Of a stretch of DNA of 64,000 nucleotides, positions 1-8,224 are shown piece after piece (the stretch's first letter is position 1; the number at the start of each line of letters is the position of its first letter). Below the pieces are notes generated by a model. It made no database searches. It was not told where the DNA came from and worked only from the letters and a program-made list of their open reading frames with translations. The position numbers and the translations under genes are program-made. Source of the DNA: Myxococcales bacterium (GTDB lineage: Bacteria; Myxococcota_A; Polyangia; Palsa-1104); assembly GCA_003170275.1 (NCBI GenBank), contig PNAM01000078.1, positions 44,696 through 108,695 of the forward strand, read 5' to 3'.

Positions 1-2
1 GC

Positions 3-476
3 GCGTTCTCCGGCAAGGATCCGTCGAAGGTCGATCGCTCGGCGTGCTACTACGCGCGCTTCATCGCCAAGAACATCGTGGCGGCCAAGCTCGCGCGTCG
101 CTGCGAAGTCCAGCTCGCCTACGCGATCGGCGTGGCGCAGCCGGTCTCGGTCCACGTCACCACCTTCGGCACCGGCACCATCTCCGAGGGATCGATCGAG
201 CGGCTGATCCGCGAGCACTTCGACTGCCGGCCGGGCGCGCTCATCCGCGAGCTCGACCTGCTCAGGCCGATCTACCGCCAGACCGCGGCGTACGGCCACT
301 TCGGCCGCTCCGAGAAGGACTTCACCTGGGAGAACCCGACCAAGGCGGCGGCCCTCGCCGACGCGGCCCGTTCGATCCAGCCAGTCCGTCACGGCAACGG
401 CAACGGCCACGGTCAGAAGCCCGCGCCCGTCAAGAAGCCGGGCAAGAAGTCGTCGCCTTTTACTCCTGCGAACTAG
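3..476 (+). CDS. metK: S-adenosylmethionine synthetase, C-terminal part
   Basis: This is the last 157 residues of methionine adenosyltransferase, which makes SAM from methionine and ATP in the cytoplasm; the 5' part lies outside the window. The first visible residues, AFSGKDPSKVDRS, are the conserved glycine-rich phosphate-binding segment of MetK, followed by the family's AYAIGVAQPVSV strand and the final ENPTKAAAL helix. The protein then carries an extra hydrophilic tail of about 30 residues rich in Gly, Asn, His, Pro and Lys, which is not part of the catalytic fold. The SAM-cycle gene ahcY lies only 3 kb downstream, though on the opposite strand and not in the same operon. Identification is firm; only the N-terminus is unseen. 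Confidence 0.95.
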   Translation, partial: AFSGKDPSKVDRSACYYARFIAKNIVAAKLARRCEVQLAYAIGVAQPVSVHVTTFGTGTISEGSIERLIREHFDCRPGALIRELDLLRPIYRQTAAYGHFGRSEKDFTWENPTKAAALADAARSIQPVRHGNGNGHGQKPAPVKKPGKKSSPFTPAN

Positions 477-497
477 CAGGCCACCAGGCGCACCCTG

Positions 498-1187
498 CTA
501 CTCCGACATCCTCTCCTTTTCTAGATTCCACTGCACGATCTCCTCGATCCCCTTGCGGCGGATCGCCGGCACCTGTGCGTCCGCCGCGGGGAATCCCACC
601 GGCATCAGCAGGTACGGCTTCTCGTTCTCGGGCCGCTCGAGCAGCGCCGAGAGAAAGCCCATCGGGCTCGGCGTGTGCGTGAGCGTGCACAACCCGAGGT
701 GGTGGATGGCGGCGATGAAGAAGCCGCAGGCGATGCCCACGCTCTCGTCGACGTAGTAGTTCTTGAGCCGGCGCCCGTCGGGCAATTGCTCGAACAGCTG
801 CTTGAACACCACCACCACCCACGGCGCGTCGGTCAGGTGGCTCTTGTGCTCGTCGGTGCCGAGCGGCGCGAGCGCCTCCAGCCATTCGGGCGGCATGCGG
901 CCGTGGTAGTTCTGGTGCTCCTCGGCCTCGGCCGCGACGCGCATCTGCGCCTTGAGCGCCGGGTTGTCCACCGCCACGAAGCGCCACGGCTGACGGTGCG
1001 CGCCCGACGGCGCGGTGCCGGCGGTGCGGATCGCGTGCTCGATCAACGCGCGCGGCACCGGCTCGGTCGAGAACTGCCGCGTGGTGCGGCGCAGGCTCAG
1101 CGCTTCCTGGTAGCGCTGCGCCCGTCGCAGCATCTGATCGGGTGGAAAGCGGGTGAACTGCAGCGGCTCGAAAACCGGCGCGGGCAT
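498..1187 (-). CDS. Nitroreductase-family flavoprotein
   Basis: A 229-residue FMN-dependent nitroreductase-fold protein. The N-terminal RRTTRQFSTEPVP segment is the FMN-phosphate-binding arginine motif of the family, AGTAPSGAHRQPW is the second FMN-contacting segment, and the C-terminal half has the YLLMPVGFPA strand typical of the iodotyrosine deiodinase / BluB-like branch. These enzymes use NAD(P)H or another reductant to reduce nitro-, quinone- or halogenated substrates; the real substrate cannot be told from sequence. It is convergent with metK, 21 bases from its stop, and divergent from the dehydrogenase gene to its right. The start at MPAPVF gives a full-length family member. Confidence 0.85.
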   Translation of the reverse strand: MPAPVFEPLQFTRFPPDQMLRRAQRYQEALSLRRTTRQFSTEPVPRALIEHAIRTAGTAPSGAHRQPWRFVAVDNPALKAQMRVAAEAEEHQNYHGRMPPEWLEALAPLGTDEHKSHLTDAPWVVVVFKQLFEQLPDGRRLKNYYVDESVGIACGFFIAAIHHLGLCTLTHTPSPMGFLSALLERPENEKPYLLMPVGFPAADAQVPAIRRKGIEEIVQWNLEKERMSE

Positions 1188-1221
1188 GCACGGATGCTAG
1201 CCGATGTTGTACGTTTCGCGC

Positions 1222-2094
1222 ATGAACGTGGCATTCCTCGGTCTCGGCACGATGGGCGCGCCGATGGCCGCCAACATCCTGAAGAAGCATTCGCTCACCG
1301 TCTGGAATCGCTCGCCCGAGCGCGCGGCCCAGCTGGTGGAGGCTGGCGCCCGACTGGCCGCGACCCCCGCCGAGGCGGTGCGCGCGGCCGAGATCGTGAT
1401 CACCATGCTGGCCGATCCGGCCGCGGTGCGCGCGGTCGGCGAAGCGCTGCTGCCGGCGCTCGCGCCCGGCGCGGTGCTGATCGACATGTCCACGGTCGAT
1501 CCGGCGCTCGCCCGCACGCTCGACGAAAAAGCGCGCGCGCGCGGCGCACGGTTTCTCGACGCGCCGGTGTCGGGCACGCGCAAGCCGGCCGTCGACGGCA
1601 CGCTCCTGATCATGGTCGGCGGCCCCGACGAGGCCCTCGAGCGCGCGCGGCCGGTGCTCGAGACGATGGGCCGGCTCAAGCCGGTCGGCCCGGTCGGTCA
1701 CGGCATGGCCATGAAGCTGGTCCTGAACGGGCTGGGCGCGCACATGATGACCGGCTTCGCCGCCATGCTCACGCTCGGCGTAACGCAAGGCCTGTCGCCG
1801 CGCGATATGATCGAGGTCATCGGCAGCGGCGCATTTTCGTCGCCGCTGTACGCCGGCAAGGGCGCGCGGATCCTTGCGCGCGACTTCCGCCCCGACTTCA
1901 CCGTCGCGCTCATGCGCAAAGATCAGGATCTGGTGCTCGAGACCGCCGGGGCCGCGCGCTACGCCATGCCCACGTTGCAGGCGATCCGCGACGTGCTCGA
2001 CGACGCCGTCGCGCACGGCTTCGGCGAGCTCGACCTGTGCGGGGTGATCCGGCTGTTCGAAGAGCAGGCGGGCGTGGTGGTAGCCGAAAAATAG
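1222..2094 (+). CDS. NAD(P)-dependent beta-hydroxyacid dehydrogenase
   Basis: A 290-residue member of the 3-hydroxyisobutyrate dehydrogenase / tartronate semialdehyde reductase / glyoxylate reductase family. The Rossmann motif GLGTMGAPMA stands at the N-terminus, DAPVSGTRKPA is the substrate-binding signature, and the GMAMKLVLNG helix contains the conserved catalytic lysine. I chose the ATG that places the Rossmann strand MNVAFLG at the very start; an ATG six codons upstream is possible but adds residues not usual in the family. It stands alone: a divergent nitroreductase on the left and a convergent lipoprotein on the right, with a hairpin two bases after its stop. The exact substrate is undetermined. 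Confidence 0.88.
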   Translation: MNVAFLGLGTMGAPMAANILKKHSLTVWNRSPERAAQLVEAGARLAATPAEAVRAAEIVITMLADPAAVRAVGEALLPALAPGAVLIDMSTVDPALARTLDEKARARGARFLDAPVSGTRKPAVDGTLLIMVGGPDEALERARPVLETMGRLKPVGPVGHGMAMKLVLNGLGAHMMTGFAAMLTLGVTQGLSPRDMIEVIGSGAFSSPLYAGKGARILARDFRPDFTVALMRKDQDLVLETAGAARYAMPTLQAIRDVLDDAVAHGFGELDLCGVIRLFEEQAGVVVAEK

Positions 2095-2095
2095 A

Positions 2096-2122
2096 ACGGG
2101 CTCCACCCGAAGGGGAGCCCGT
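2096..2122. terminator. Bidirectional hairpin terminator
   Basis: Perfect 9-bp stem (ACGGGCTCC / GGAGCCCGT) with a 9-base loop between two convergent genes. Read on the minus strand the stem is followed by a T-rich run (TTCTATTTTT), so it should end the lipoprotein transcript well; on the plus strand the T-rich stretch is weaker and more distant. Confidence 0.75.
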
Positions 2123-2184
2123 CTCACGCTAGGCTAGTTTTGTTCAGTTTCGCGAATTGCCGAGCGCGAGCAAGTTTTCAGCAG

Positions 2185-3255
2185 TTAGTTCGGGACGCAC
2201 TTGCAGAGAACGTGGTCGAAGTGATCGAGCGTGATGCACAGGACGTTCTGGATGCAGGTGTTCGGCACGCACTGGCAGTAGGTGGTGTCGAAGTGGCTGT
2301 TCGTGGTGCACAGAACTTTCTGCACGCAGGTCTGGCAGATGCCGCCGCAGTCCGCGCCACCGTTGGCCGGATCGCAGTTGTCGTTCGGGTTGTCGACGCA
2401 CACCAGGCCGGCCGGGCACTGAATGCCGGCGATGCCGCCGCAGGTCTGCGGATTCTGCACGCAGATCCCGGGGACATCCGGGATGTGGTTGGCCTGGCAG
2501 GTGTAGCCGTCGGTGCACTTGTGCGGATTGGTGGTGAAGCCGCCGCAGGCGATGTCCGCCGGCTGGACCAGCTCGCACTTGCCCGTGCCGGTGTTGCACT
2601 CGGAGACGCGGGTGTCATTGATGAGGAACAGCGGGCACAGCGGGCGCGGCACGGTGGTGCACACGACCGACGCGTTGTACGCGGCGACCGAGCTCTGGTT
2701 GACGGCCACCTTGTAGCCGTGCGGGCAGCAGCCGCCCTCGGGGATCGCGACGCAGTCGGCGTCCTTCGAGCACGCGTAGAAGTCCTTGGCCGGCCCCTTG
2801 AGGGACACGGTGAAGGTTGCGTCGTCGCTGTAGTACTCCCTGAAGATGATGTAGTAGGTGATGATCGACGCGTTGGTGTTGCCGGGCAGCGTCGCGGTGA
2901 TGTGCGAGTCGGTGCTGCTGGCGCTGGAGTCGTCGTTGCTGCTGATGATCTTGAAGCTGTTGTCGACCAGCCAGGCGACCGCGTCGCCGTTCGTCGAGCG
3001 GACCCAGATGTCGACCGCATCGCCCTTGGCGCCGCCGAACTTGAAGCTGCGGTACAGGGGCGGGTTGTGGTACTTCACCGCGCTCGAGGTCTGGCCGTAG
3101 TCGAGCGAGCCGACCAGGGTCATCTTCTTCGAGAACTGATCCGACTTCTCGTCCTGACCAGCCAGGTCCGTGAAGTCGTCAGTGAGGTTCTGCTTGCCGC
3201 CGCCACAGCCGGCGATGAAGGCGAGTGCCGCAAAAGCTACCAGGTTCCGTTGCAT
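2185..3255 (-). CDS. Cys-rich secreted lipoprotein
   Basis: A 356-residue protein with a lipoprotein signal peptide ending in the lipobox FIAGC, so it should be lipid-anchored. Residues about 45-150 form a beta-rich region reminiscent of secreted pre-peptidase-like sandwich domains. The second half holds over twenty cysteines in repeats such as CPAGLVCV, CGGICQTCVQ and two similar terminal units ending in CQCVPN and CKCVPN, a pattern common in myxobacterial cell-surface proteins. I do not recognise a catalytic motif. It is a single gene; the hairpin beyond its stop closes its transcript. Function unknown. Confidence 0.8.
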   Translation of the reverse strand: MQRNLVAFAALAFIAGCGGGKQNLTDDFTDLAGQDEKSDQFSKKMTLVGSLDYGQTSSAVKYHNPPLYRSFKFGGAKGDAVDIWVRSTNGDAVAWLVDNSFKIISSNDDSSASSTDSHITATLPGNTNASIITYYIIFREYYSDDATFTVSLKGPAKDFYACSKDADCVAIPEGGCCPHGYKVAVNQSSVAAYNASVVCTTVPRPLCPLFLINDTRVSECNTGTGKCELVQPADIACGGFTTNPHKCTDGYTCQANHIPDVPGICVQNPQTCGGIAGIQCPAGLVCVDNPNDNCDPANGGADCGGICQTCVQKVLCTTNSHFDTTYCQCVPNTCIQNVLCITLDHFDHVLCKCVPN

Positions 3256-3427
3256 CGTATCCTCCCGATCGGGTTCGTTAAGGTTGCCGGACCCCTAAGC
3301 ACGCAGTGTGCCGAAATGTAGGCGAAACAATATCAGCGTGTTAGGTTGTGGGCAGCCCAGGAGTTGCGCGAAATATTGCGCAATCGGCTACTCGAGTGGC
3401 CGGCTAAGCGATCGTGCGGGCGGGGAG

Positions 3428-4711
3428 CTAGGTTCCGGCGGAGTAGTCGGTCGCGTACTTGGCCTGCTCGGCGGTGAGCTTGTCGATGCCGATGCCCATC
3501 GTCGCGAGCTTGGTGAACGCGATCTCCTGGTCCTGCTCGGGCGACAGCTCGTAGACCTTCTTGTCGAGCGTCTTGCCGTCCTTGGCCAGCTTGAGCAGAC
3601 CGAGGAACTGGTTGGCGAACGACATGTCCATGACCTCGGACGGGTGGCCTTCGGCGGCGGCGAGGTTGATCAGGCGGCCCTGGCCGAGCACGTAGATGCG
3701 GCGGCCGTCCTTGAGCACGTACTCCTCGTTGCTGTCGCGGATCTCGCGCTTGCCCTTCATGCGCGCTTCGAGATCGACCAGGTTGATCTCGCAATCGTAG
3801 TGGCCGGTGTTGCAGACCAGCGCGCCGTCCTTCATCGAGTCGAAGTGGCGGCCGACGATGATGTCCTTCATGCCGGTGGCGGTGATGAAGATGTCGCCGA
3901 TCTTGGCGGCCTCGTCCATCGGCATCACGCGGTAGCCCTCGAGCGTGGCCTTGAGCGCGGCGGTCGGGCGGATCTCGGTGACCACCACGTTGGCGCCCAT
4001 GCCCTTGGCGCGCAGCGCGACGCCGCGGCCGCAGTGGCCGTAGCCGGCGACTACGAAGGTCTTGCCGGCGATCAGCACCGACGAGGCGCGCAGGATGCCG
4101 TCGAGCGACGACTGCCCGGTGCCGTAGACGTTGTCGAAGTCCCACTTGGTCTCGGAGTCGTTGATGGCGATCACCGGGTAGAGCAGCTTCTTGTCGGCCG
4201 CCATCGCGCGCAGGCGGTGCACGCCTGTGGTGGTCTCTTCGGTGCCGCCGTAGACGTCGCGCGCGAGCTGCGGGAACTTCGAGTGCACGGTGAAGATCAG
4301 ATCCGCGCCGTCGTCGAGCGTCAGGGTCGGCTTGAACTCGAGCGTCTTCTCGATCGCCCAGTAGAACTCTTCCTTCGACAGCCCGTGCCAGGCGTAGATC
4401 GAGGTGCCTTCGGCGGCCAGCGCGGCAGCCACGTCGTCCTGGGTCGACAGCGGGTTGCAGCCCGACCACGACACCTCGGCGCCGGCGGCGCGCAGCGTGC
4501 GCACCAGCACCGCGGTCTCCTTGGTGACGTGGATGCAGCCGGCGATCCGGTGACCCTTGAACGGCTTCGAGTCCTTGTACTTCTCGCGCAGCGCCATGAG
4601 CACCGGCATGCGCGACTCCGCCCACTCGATGCGCAGGCGGCCCTTATCGGCCAGCTTGAGGTCCGCTACCTTGAAGTTCGACGTCACCGACATGAGGGAC
4701 TCCTTGGTCAT
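3428..4711 (-). CDS. ahcY: Adenosylhomocysteinase
   Basis: A 427-residue S-adenosylhomocysteine hydrolase, the cytoplasmic NAD+-dependent enzyme that splits SAH to adenosine and homocysteine and so relieves product inhibition of methyltransferases. Diagnostic segments are SGCNPLSTQDDVAAAL near the N-terminus, the catalytic lysine region NDSETKWDFDNVYG, the NAD-binding GYGHCGRGVA motif and the ATGMKDII segment. The C-terminus (KYATDYSAGT) differs a little from the usual YRY end but the length fits. A near-consensus sigma-70-type promoter (TTGACA, 17 bases, TACCTA) sits just upstream. With metK nearby it forms part of the SAM cycle. Confidence 0.96.
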   Translation of the reverse strand: MTKESLMSVTSNFKVADLKLADKGRLRIEWAESRMPVLMALREKYKDSKPFKGHRIAGCIHVTKETAVLVRTLRAAGAEVSWSGCNPLSTQDDVAAALAAEGTSIYAWHGLSKEEFYWAIEKTLEFKPTLTLDDGADLIFTVHSKFPQLARDVYGGTEETTTGVHRLRAMAADKKLLYPVIAINDSETKWDFDNVYGTGQSSLDGILRASSVLIAGKTFVVAGYGHCGRGVALRAKGMGANVVVTEIRPTAALKATLEGYRVMPMDEAAKIGDIFITATGMKDIIVGRHFDSMKDGALVCNTGHYDCEINLVDLEARMKGKREIRDSNEEYVLKDGRRIYVLGQGRLINLAAAEGHPSEVMDMSFANQFLGLLKLAKDGKTLDKKVYELSPEQDQEIAFTKLATMGIGIDKLTAEQAKYATDYSAGT

Positions 4712-4750
4712 CTGGATATACGGATGGGTTGATGGTTCGGGAACCAGCTA

Positions 4751-4779
4751 TAGGTACCGCTTGAGCGTGGTATTGTCAA
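4751..4779 (-). promoter_or_regulatory. ahcY promoter
   Basis: On the minus strand TTGACA (perfect -35) is followed after exactly 17 bases by TACCTA (-10), 40 bases before the ahcY start codon. It lies between the divergent ahcY and mechanosensitive channel genes. A visual match, not a mapped start site. Confidence 0.65.
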
Positions 4780-4785
4780 CGGCCG

Positions 4786-6354
4786 ATGGCCGCCGCCGCT
4801 CCGACCCTGCTCGACCCCCCCGTGGGTTGGCAACCCCACGAATTCTGGGGGAACCTGCTGCTCGATCTGCACGAGCATCGGACCGCCGGCCTGCTGGCGC
4901 TCGCGTTCGCCGTGCTGCTCCTGCTGGGGCGCGCGCTGCTGCAGCCGGCCGATCGCAAGCGACTGCGCCTGCCGCTGGCCTTCTTCGTGCTGTTCTACCT
5001 GTGCCTGCCGGTGCGCGCGTCGCTGCTCTCGCAGGGGCTGGAGGCCTACTACCCGCCGTTCCGGCTGGCCTCGATCGTGCTCCTAGTGTGGGGCATCATC
5101 GGCGTCGGCGGCCTCCTGTTCTTCGATCTGATCGGGCGCAAGTTCGGCGTGCCCAAGATCTTGCGCGATCTCACCATCACCATCGCGACCCTGGTGGCGC
5201 TGGTGACCATCTTGTCGCGATCCGGCGTCAACCTGCTCTCGATCATCACCACCTCGGCGGTGCTCACCGCGGTGATCGGGCTCGCCCTGCAAGACACGCT
5301 CGGCAATCTCATGTCGGGCATCGCGCTGCAGCTCGAGTCGTCGATCGCGATTGGCGACTGGATCAAGGTGGACAAGGACGGCCAGGTCGGCAAGGTGCGC
5401 GAGGTGCGCTGGCGCTCGACGGTGATCGAGACCCGCAACGCCGATCTGTTGATCATTCCGAACGGCATGATCACCAAGACCATCATCACCAACTTCAGCA
5501 AGGACGGGCTCGAGAACCGCCGCTGGGTCTACTTCAACGTGCACCTGCGCCATCCGCCCAACCTGGTGATCAAGACGGTGGTGGACTCGCTTAGCGGCAT
5601 CCCCAACGTCTCGGAGCGCACGCCGCCCGACTGCGTGCTGATGTCGTTCGAGGATAGCTGGGCCCGATACGCGGTGCGCTACCGGCTGATCGATTTTCGC
5701 CCGGACGATCCGACCGACTCGGCGGTGCGCACGCGCATCTGGTACGCGATGCACCGCAACAACCTCGAGATCCCGTACCCGGGCCACAACCTGTTCCTCA
5801 CCGAGCTCGGCGACGCGCGCGACCAGCGCAAGACCGATCAGGAGCACAAGCAGCGCCTCGAGGCGATGAGCCACGTGGGATTCCTGAGTCCGCTCAACGA
5901 GACCGAGCGCGAGCACCTGGCGCGCGGGCTGCGCCACGAGGTGTTTGGCCCGGGCGAGGCGATCATCCAAGTCGGCGCTCCGGGCGACTCGCTCTACCTG
6001 ATCCGCTCGGGGACCGTTTCAGTGAAGATCCGTCTGGACGGGTTGGAAAAGGAAGTCGCCGAATTGAGCGAAGGGCAGTTCTTCGGTGAGATGAGCCTGA
6101 TGACCGGCGAGCCGCGCAGCGCGACGGTGGTGGCCAAGACCGGCACCGAATGCTACGTGGTGGATAAAGCCTTATTTCATGAGATCCTGCACGAGAAGGA
6201 GTCGCTGGTGGGCGTGATCGGCAAGCTCCTGCACGAGCGGGAGATGGAGCTGAAGGGCGAACGGGACGACCTGACGCACGAAGCTGCGGCGCGGCTCAAC
6301 GCGCAGCAGGCGCTGCTCACCCGCATCAAGTCGTTCTTCGGGATCGGCTCATGA
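4786..6354 (+). CDS. MscS-type channel with cyclic-nucleotide-binding domain
   Basis: A 522-residue inner-membrane protein. About four hydrophobic helices occupy residues 25-175; the last one and the following segment (TAVIGLALQDTLGNLMSGIALQ) are the pore helix and beta-domain start of small-conductance mechanosensitive channels. Residues about 185-340 form the MscS cytoplasmic cage. Residues about 365-480 form a cyclic-nucleotide-binding jelly roll with the phosphate-binding cassette FFGEMSLMTGEPRSATV. This is the arrangement of bacterial cyclic-nucleotide-gated (bCNG) MscS relatives, which gate on ligand more than on tension. It is the first of four plus-strand genes; the next gene overlaps its stop codon by four bases. 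Confidence 0.9.
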   Translation: MAAAAPTLLDPPVGWQPHEFWGNLLLDLHEHRTAGLLALAFAVLLLLGRALLQPADRKRLRLPLAFFVLFYLCLPVRASLLSQGLEAYYPPFRLASIVLLVWGIIGVGGLLFFDLIGRKFGVPKILRDLTITIATLVALVTILSRSGVNLLSIITTSAVLTAVIGLALQDTLGNLMSGIALQLESSIAIGDWIKVDKDGQVGKVREVRWRSTVIETRNADLLIIPNGMITKTIITNFSKDGLENRRWVYFNVHLRHPPNLVIKTVVDSLSGIPNVSERTPPDCVLMSFEDSWARYAVRYRLIDFRPDDPTDSAVRTRIWYAMHRNNLEIPYPGHNLFLTELGDARDQRKTDQEHKQRLEAMSHVGFLSPLNETEREHLARGLRHEVFGPGEAIIQVGAPGDSLYLIRSGTVSVKIRLDGLEKEVAELSEGQFFGEMSLMTGEPRSATVVAKTGTECYVVDKALFHEILHEKESLVGVIGKLLHEREMELKGERDDLTHEAAARLNAQQALLTRIKSFFGIGS

Positions 6355-6770
6355 GCGAGAGAATGGTGAAGGATCCCGTGTGCGGCAAGGACGTCGACAC
6401 CTTGCGCGCGCGTGCGGTCGGGATCTTCGGCGGGGTCACCTACTACTTCTGCTCGGCGGACTGCAAGGCCAAGTTCGTCGACCCGCGCAAGGCGCCACGC
6501 ACGGCGCCGATCGCGGCGGCGGGCGGCGAGGCCGAGGTGCGCGCCAGGCCCGAGGTGAAGCCCGACGACGGCGTGAAGTACGCGCGCTCGCGTCCCAAGC
6601 GCGAGCCCGAGCCGCCCGAGTCGGAAGGCTCGTCGGTGAAGGTCGATCCCTCGCCGTCGGTGCAGGCCGAGATCGAAGCGACCAAGAGCGGCGGCGTGCG
6701 CGCGTGGCTGGTGGTGCTGCTGCTGTTCACCGTCGCCGGCGTGGTGCTGTTCTTCGCCTTCCGAAAGTAG
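6351..6770 (+). CDS. YHS-domain protein with C-terminal membrane anchor
   Basis: A 139-residue protein. Residues 5-45 form a YHS-like domain (DPVCGKDVDT followed by YYFCSADCKAKF), a small metal-binding fold often found on heavy-metal handling proteins; three cysteines are visible. The middle is a charged, Pro-rich linker and the last 25 residues are a single membrane helix ending in FRK, so the YHS domain is probably tethered on the cytoplasmic face. Its ATG overlaps the stop of the channel gene (ATGA), and the kinase gene starts 4 bases after its stop, so translation is probably coupled. The actual metal or partner is unknown. Confidence 0.8.
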   Translation: MSERMVKDPVCGKDVDTLRARAVGIFGGVTYYFCSADCKAKFVDPRKAPRTAPIAAAGGEAEVRARPEVKPDDGVKYARSRPKREPEPPESEGSSVKVDPSPSVQAEIEATKSGGVRAWLVVLLLFTVAGVVLFFAFRK

Positions 6771-6774
6771 CTCT

Positions 6775-8205
6775 ATGACGGACGAAGAGCCAAAGCCGCG
6801 CCCCGACCTGCTCATCGGGCAGACGCTGGTCGAGCGCTATCAGCTCACGCGCAAGATCGGCGAGGGCGGCATGGGCTCGGTGTACGAGGCGCAGCACGTG
6901 GTGATCGGCAAGAGCGTGGCGGTCAAGGTGCTGCGCGAGAAGTACGTCGATCGGCCGAACGTGGCGCAGCGGCTGGTGCAAGAGGCGCGGCTGGCGTCGG
7001 CGATTCGTCACGAGCACATCATCGACATCATCGATTCGGGCAAGACCGACGACGGCCGCACCTTCGTGGTGATGGAGCTGCTCGAGGGCGAGAGCCTCGG
7101 CGAGCTGCTGCGTCGCGAGGGCGCGCTGCCCGAGGCGCGGGTGATCGAGATCGCGCGGCAGGTGGCCGGCGCGCTCGGCGCGGCGCACGAGCGCGGGATC
7201 GTGCACCGCGACGTCAAGCCGGAGAACATCTTTTTGGTCGCGCGCCACGAGACCGGCGACAAGCCGGGCGCCGACTTCGTCAAGGTGGTGGACTTCGGCA
7301 TCTCGACCACCGTGCGCGACTCGCGCGAAGGCGAGATCGAAGCCGATCAGATGGGCCGGCTGACCTCGACCGGCATGGTGCTCGGCACGCCGTTCTACAT
7401 GTCGCCCGAGCAGGCGCGCGGCGACGAGACCATCGATCACCGCATCGACATCTACGCGCTGGGCGTGATCTTGTACGAGTGCCTCACCGCCGAGGTGCCG
7501 TTTCGCGGCGGCAACTACCTCGGAATCATTTCGCGCGTGCTCAACCACGAGGCCACGCGCCCGCGGCAGCTGCGGCCCGAGCTGCGCATCTCCGAGGCGA
7601 TGGAGCGCGTGGTGCTGAAGGCGATGGCCAAGGCGCGCGAAGATCGCTACGCGACGATGGCCGAGCTGGCCGCCGACCTGGACCGCGTGCTCGCCGGCGA
7701 AGGGGTCGAGGCGCCGGCACCGGTGAGCGCGCCGTCGCGGCCGGCTCCGCCCGAGAGCCGCGTGTGGATGTTCGCCGCCGGCGCGATGGTGCTGATCGGC
7801 GGCGCCGCGCTGTTGTGGGCCGGCCGGGCCGCACGCTCGACGCCCGCGCCGCTCGAGCAGCCGCGGCCTGCCGTCGCGCCGATGGCCGCGCCGAGCACGG
7901 TGGTGCTGCACGTCGAGACCGATCCGCCGGGCGCCGAGGTGCGCCAGGGCGATCGCGTGTTCGGGATCGCGCCGCGCGACCTGCTCCTGCCCCGTTCGAG
8001 CGTGGGCGTGCACCTCACCTTCCTGCTCGACGGCTACGAGCCCGGCGCGGCCGAGGTGGTACCGCTCACCGACGACGCGGTGCGGGTCAAGCTGACCGCC
8101 CGGGCCAAGCCGAAGACGCGACCGAAGGCCACCCCCACCGCGAGCCCGCCCGCCGCGCAGCCGGGAAAGCCGCCCGGTGGGGAAACCCTTCCGAATCCGT
8201 ATTGA
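6775..8205 (+). CDS. Hanks-type Ser/Thr protein kinase with PEGA-like domain
   Basis: A 476-residue transmembrane kinase. The N-terminal catalytic domain (about residues 10-290) has the glycine loop GEGGMGSVYEA, the ATP-anchoring lysine at about residue 51 (VAVKVL), the catalytic loop HRDVKPENI near residue 144 and the magnesium loop DFGIS near residue 173, so it should be active. A membrane helix (FAAGAMVLIGGAALLWAG) follows near residue 335, then an outward-facing PEGA-like beta domain (TDPPGAEVRQGDRVFG) and a Pro/Lys-rich tail. Such kinases are abundant in myxobacteria. Its tail overlaps the leader region of the next gene, a TPR/PEGA protein that could be its partner (inference from adjacency). 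Confidence 0.93.
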   Translation: MTDEEPKPRPDLLIGQTLVERYQLTRKIGEGGMGSVYEAQHVVIGKSVAVKVLREKYVDRPNVAQRLVQEARLASAIRHEHIIDIIDSGKTDDGRTFVVMELLEGESLGELLRREGALPEARVIEIARQVAGALGAAHERGIVHRDVKPENIFLVARHETGDKPGADFVKVVDFGISTTVRDSREGEIEADQMGRLTSTGMVLGTPFYMSPEQARGDETIDHRIDIYALGVILYECLTAEVPFRGGNYLGIISRVLNHEATRPRQLRPELRISEAMERVVLKAMAKAREDRYATMAELAADLDRVLAGEGVEAPAPVSAPSRPAPPESRVWMFAAGAMVLIGGAALLWAGRAARSTPAPLEQPRPAVAPMAAPSTVVLHVETDPPGAEVRQGDRVFGIAPRDLLLPRSSVGVHLTFLLDGYEPGAAEVVPLTDDAVRVKLTARAKPKTRPKATPTASPPAAQPGKPPGGETLPNPY

Positions 8206-8224
8206 CCGGTGGTTTAATCCAGCG

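Noticed and set aside
4712..4785. SAH or SAM riboswitch upstream of ahcY
   Set aside because: The leader is only about 70 bases and none of the conserved SAH riboswitch core was found; an ordinary TTGACA-17-TACCTA promoter explains the region.
4815..4840. GTGGGTTG / CAACCCCAC hairpin resembling the end of the 32-bp repeat
   Set aside because: It lacks the TGGGCCCC start and the 32-bp spacing and codes for the normal N-terminus of the MscS-type channel; chance similarity.
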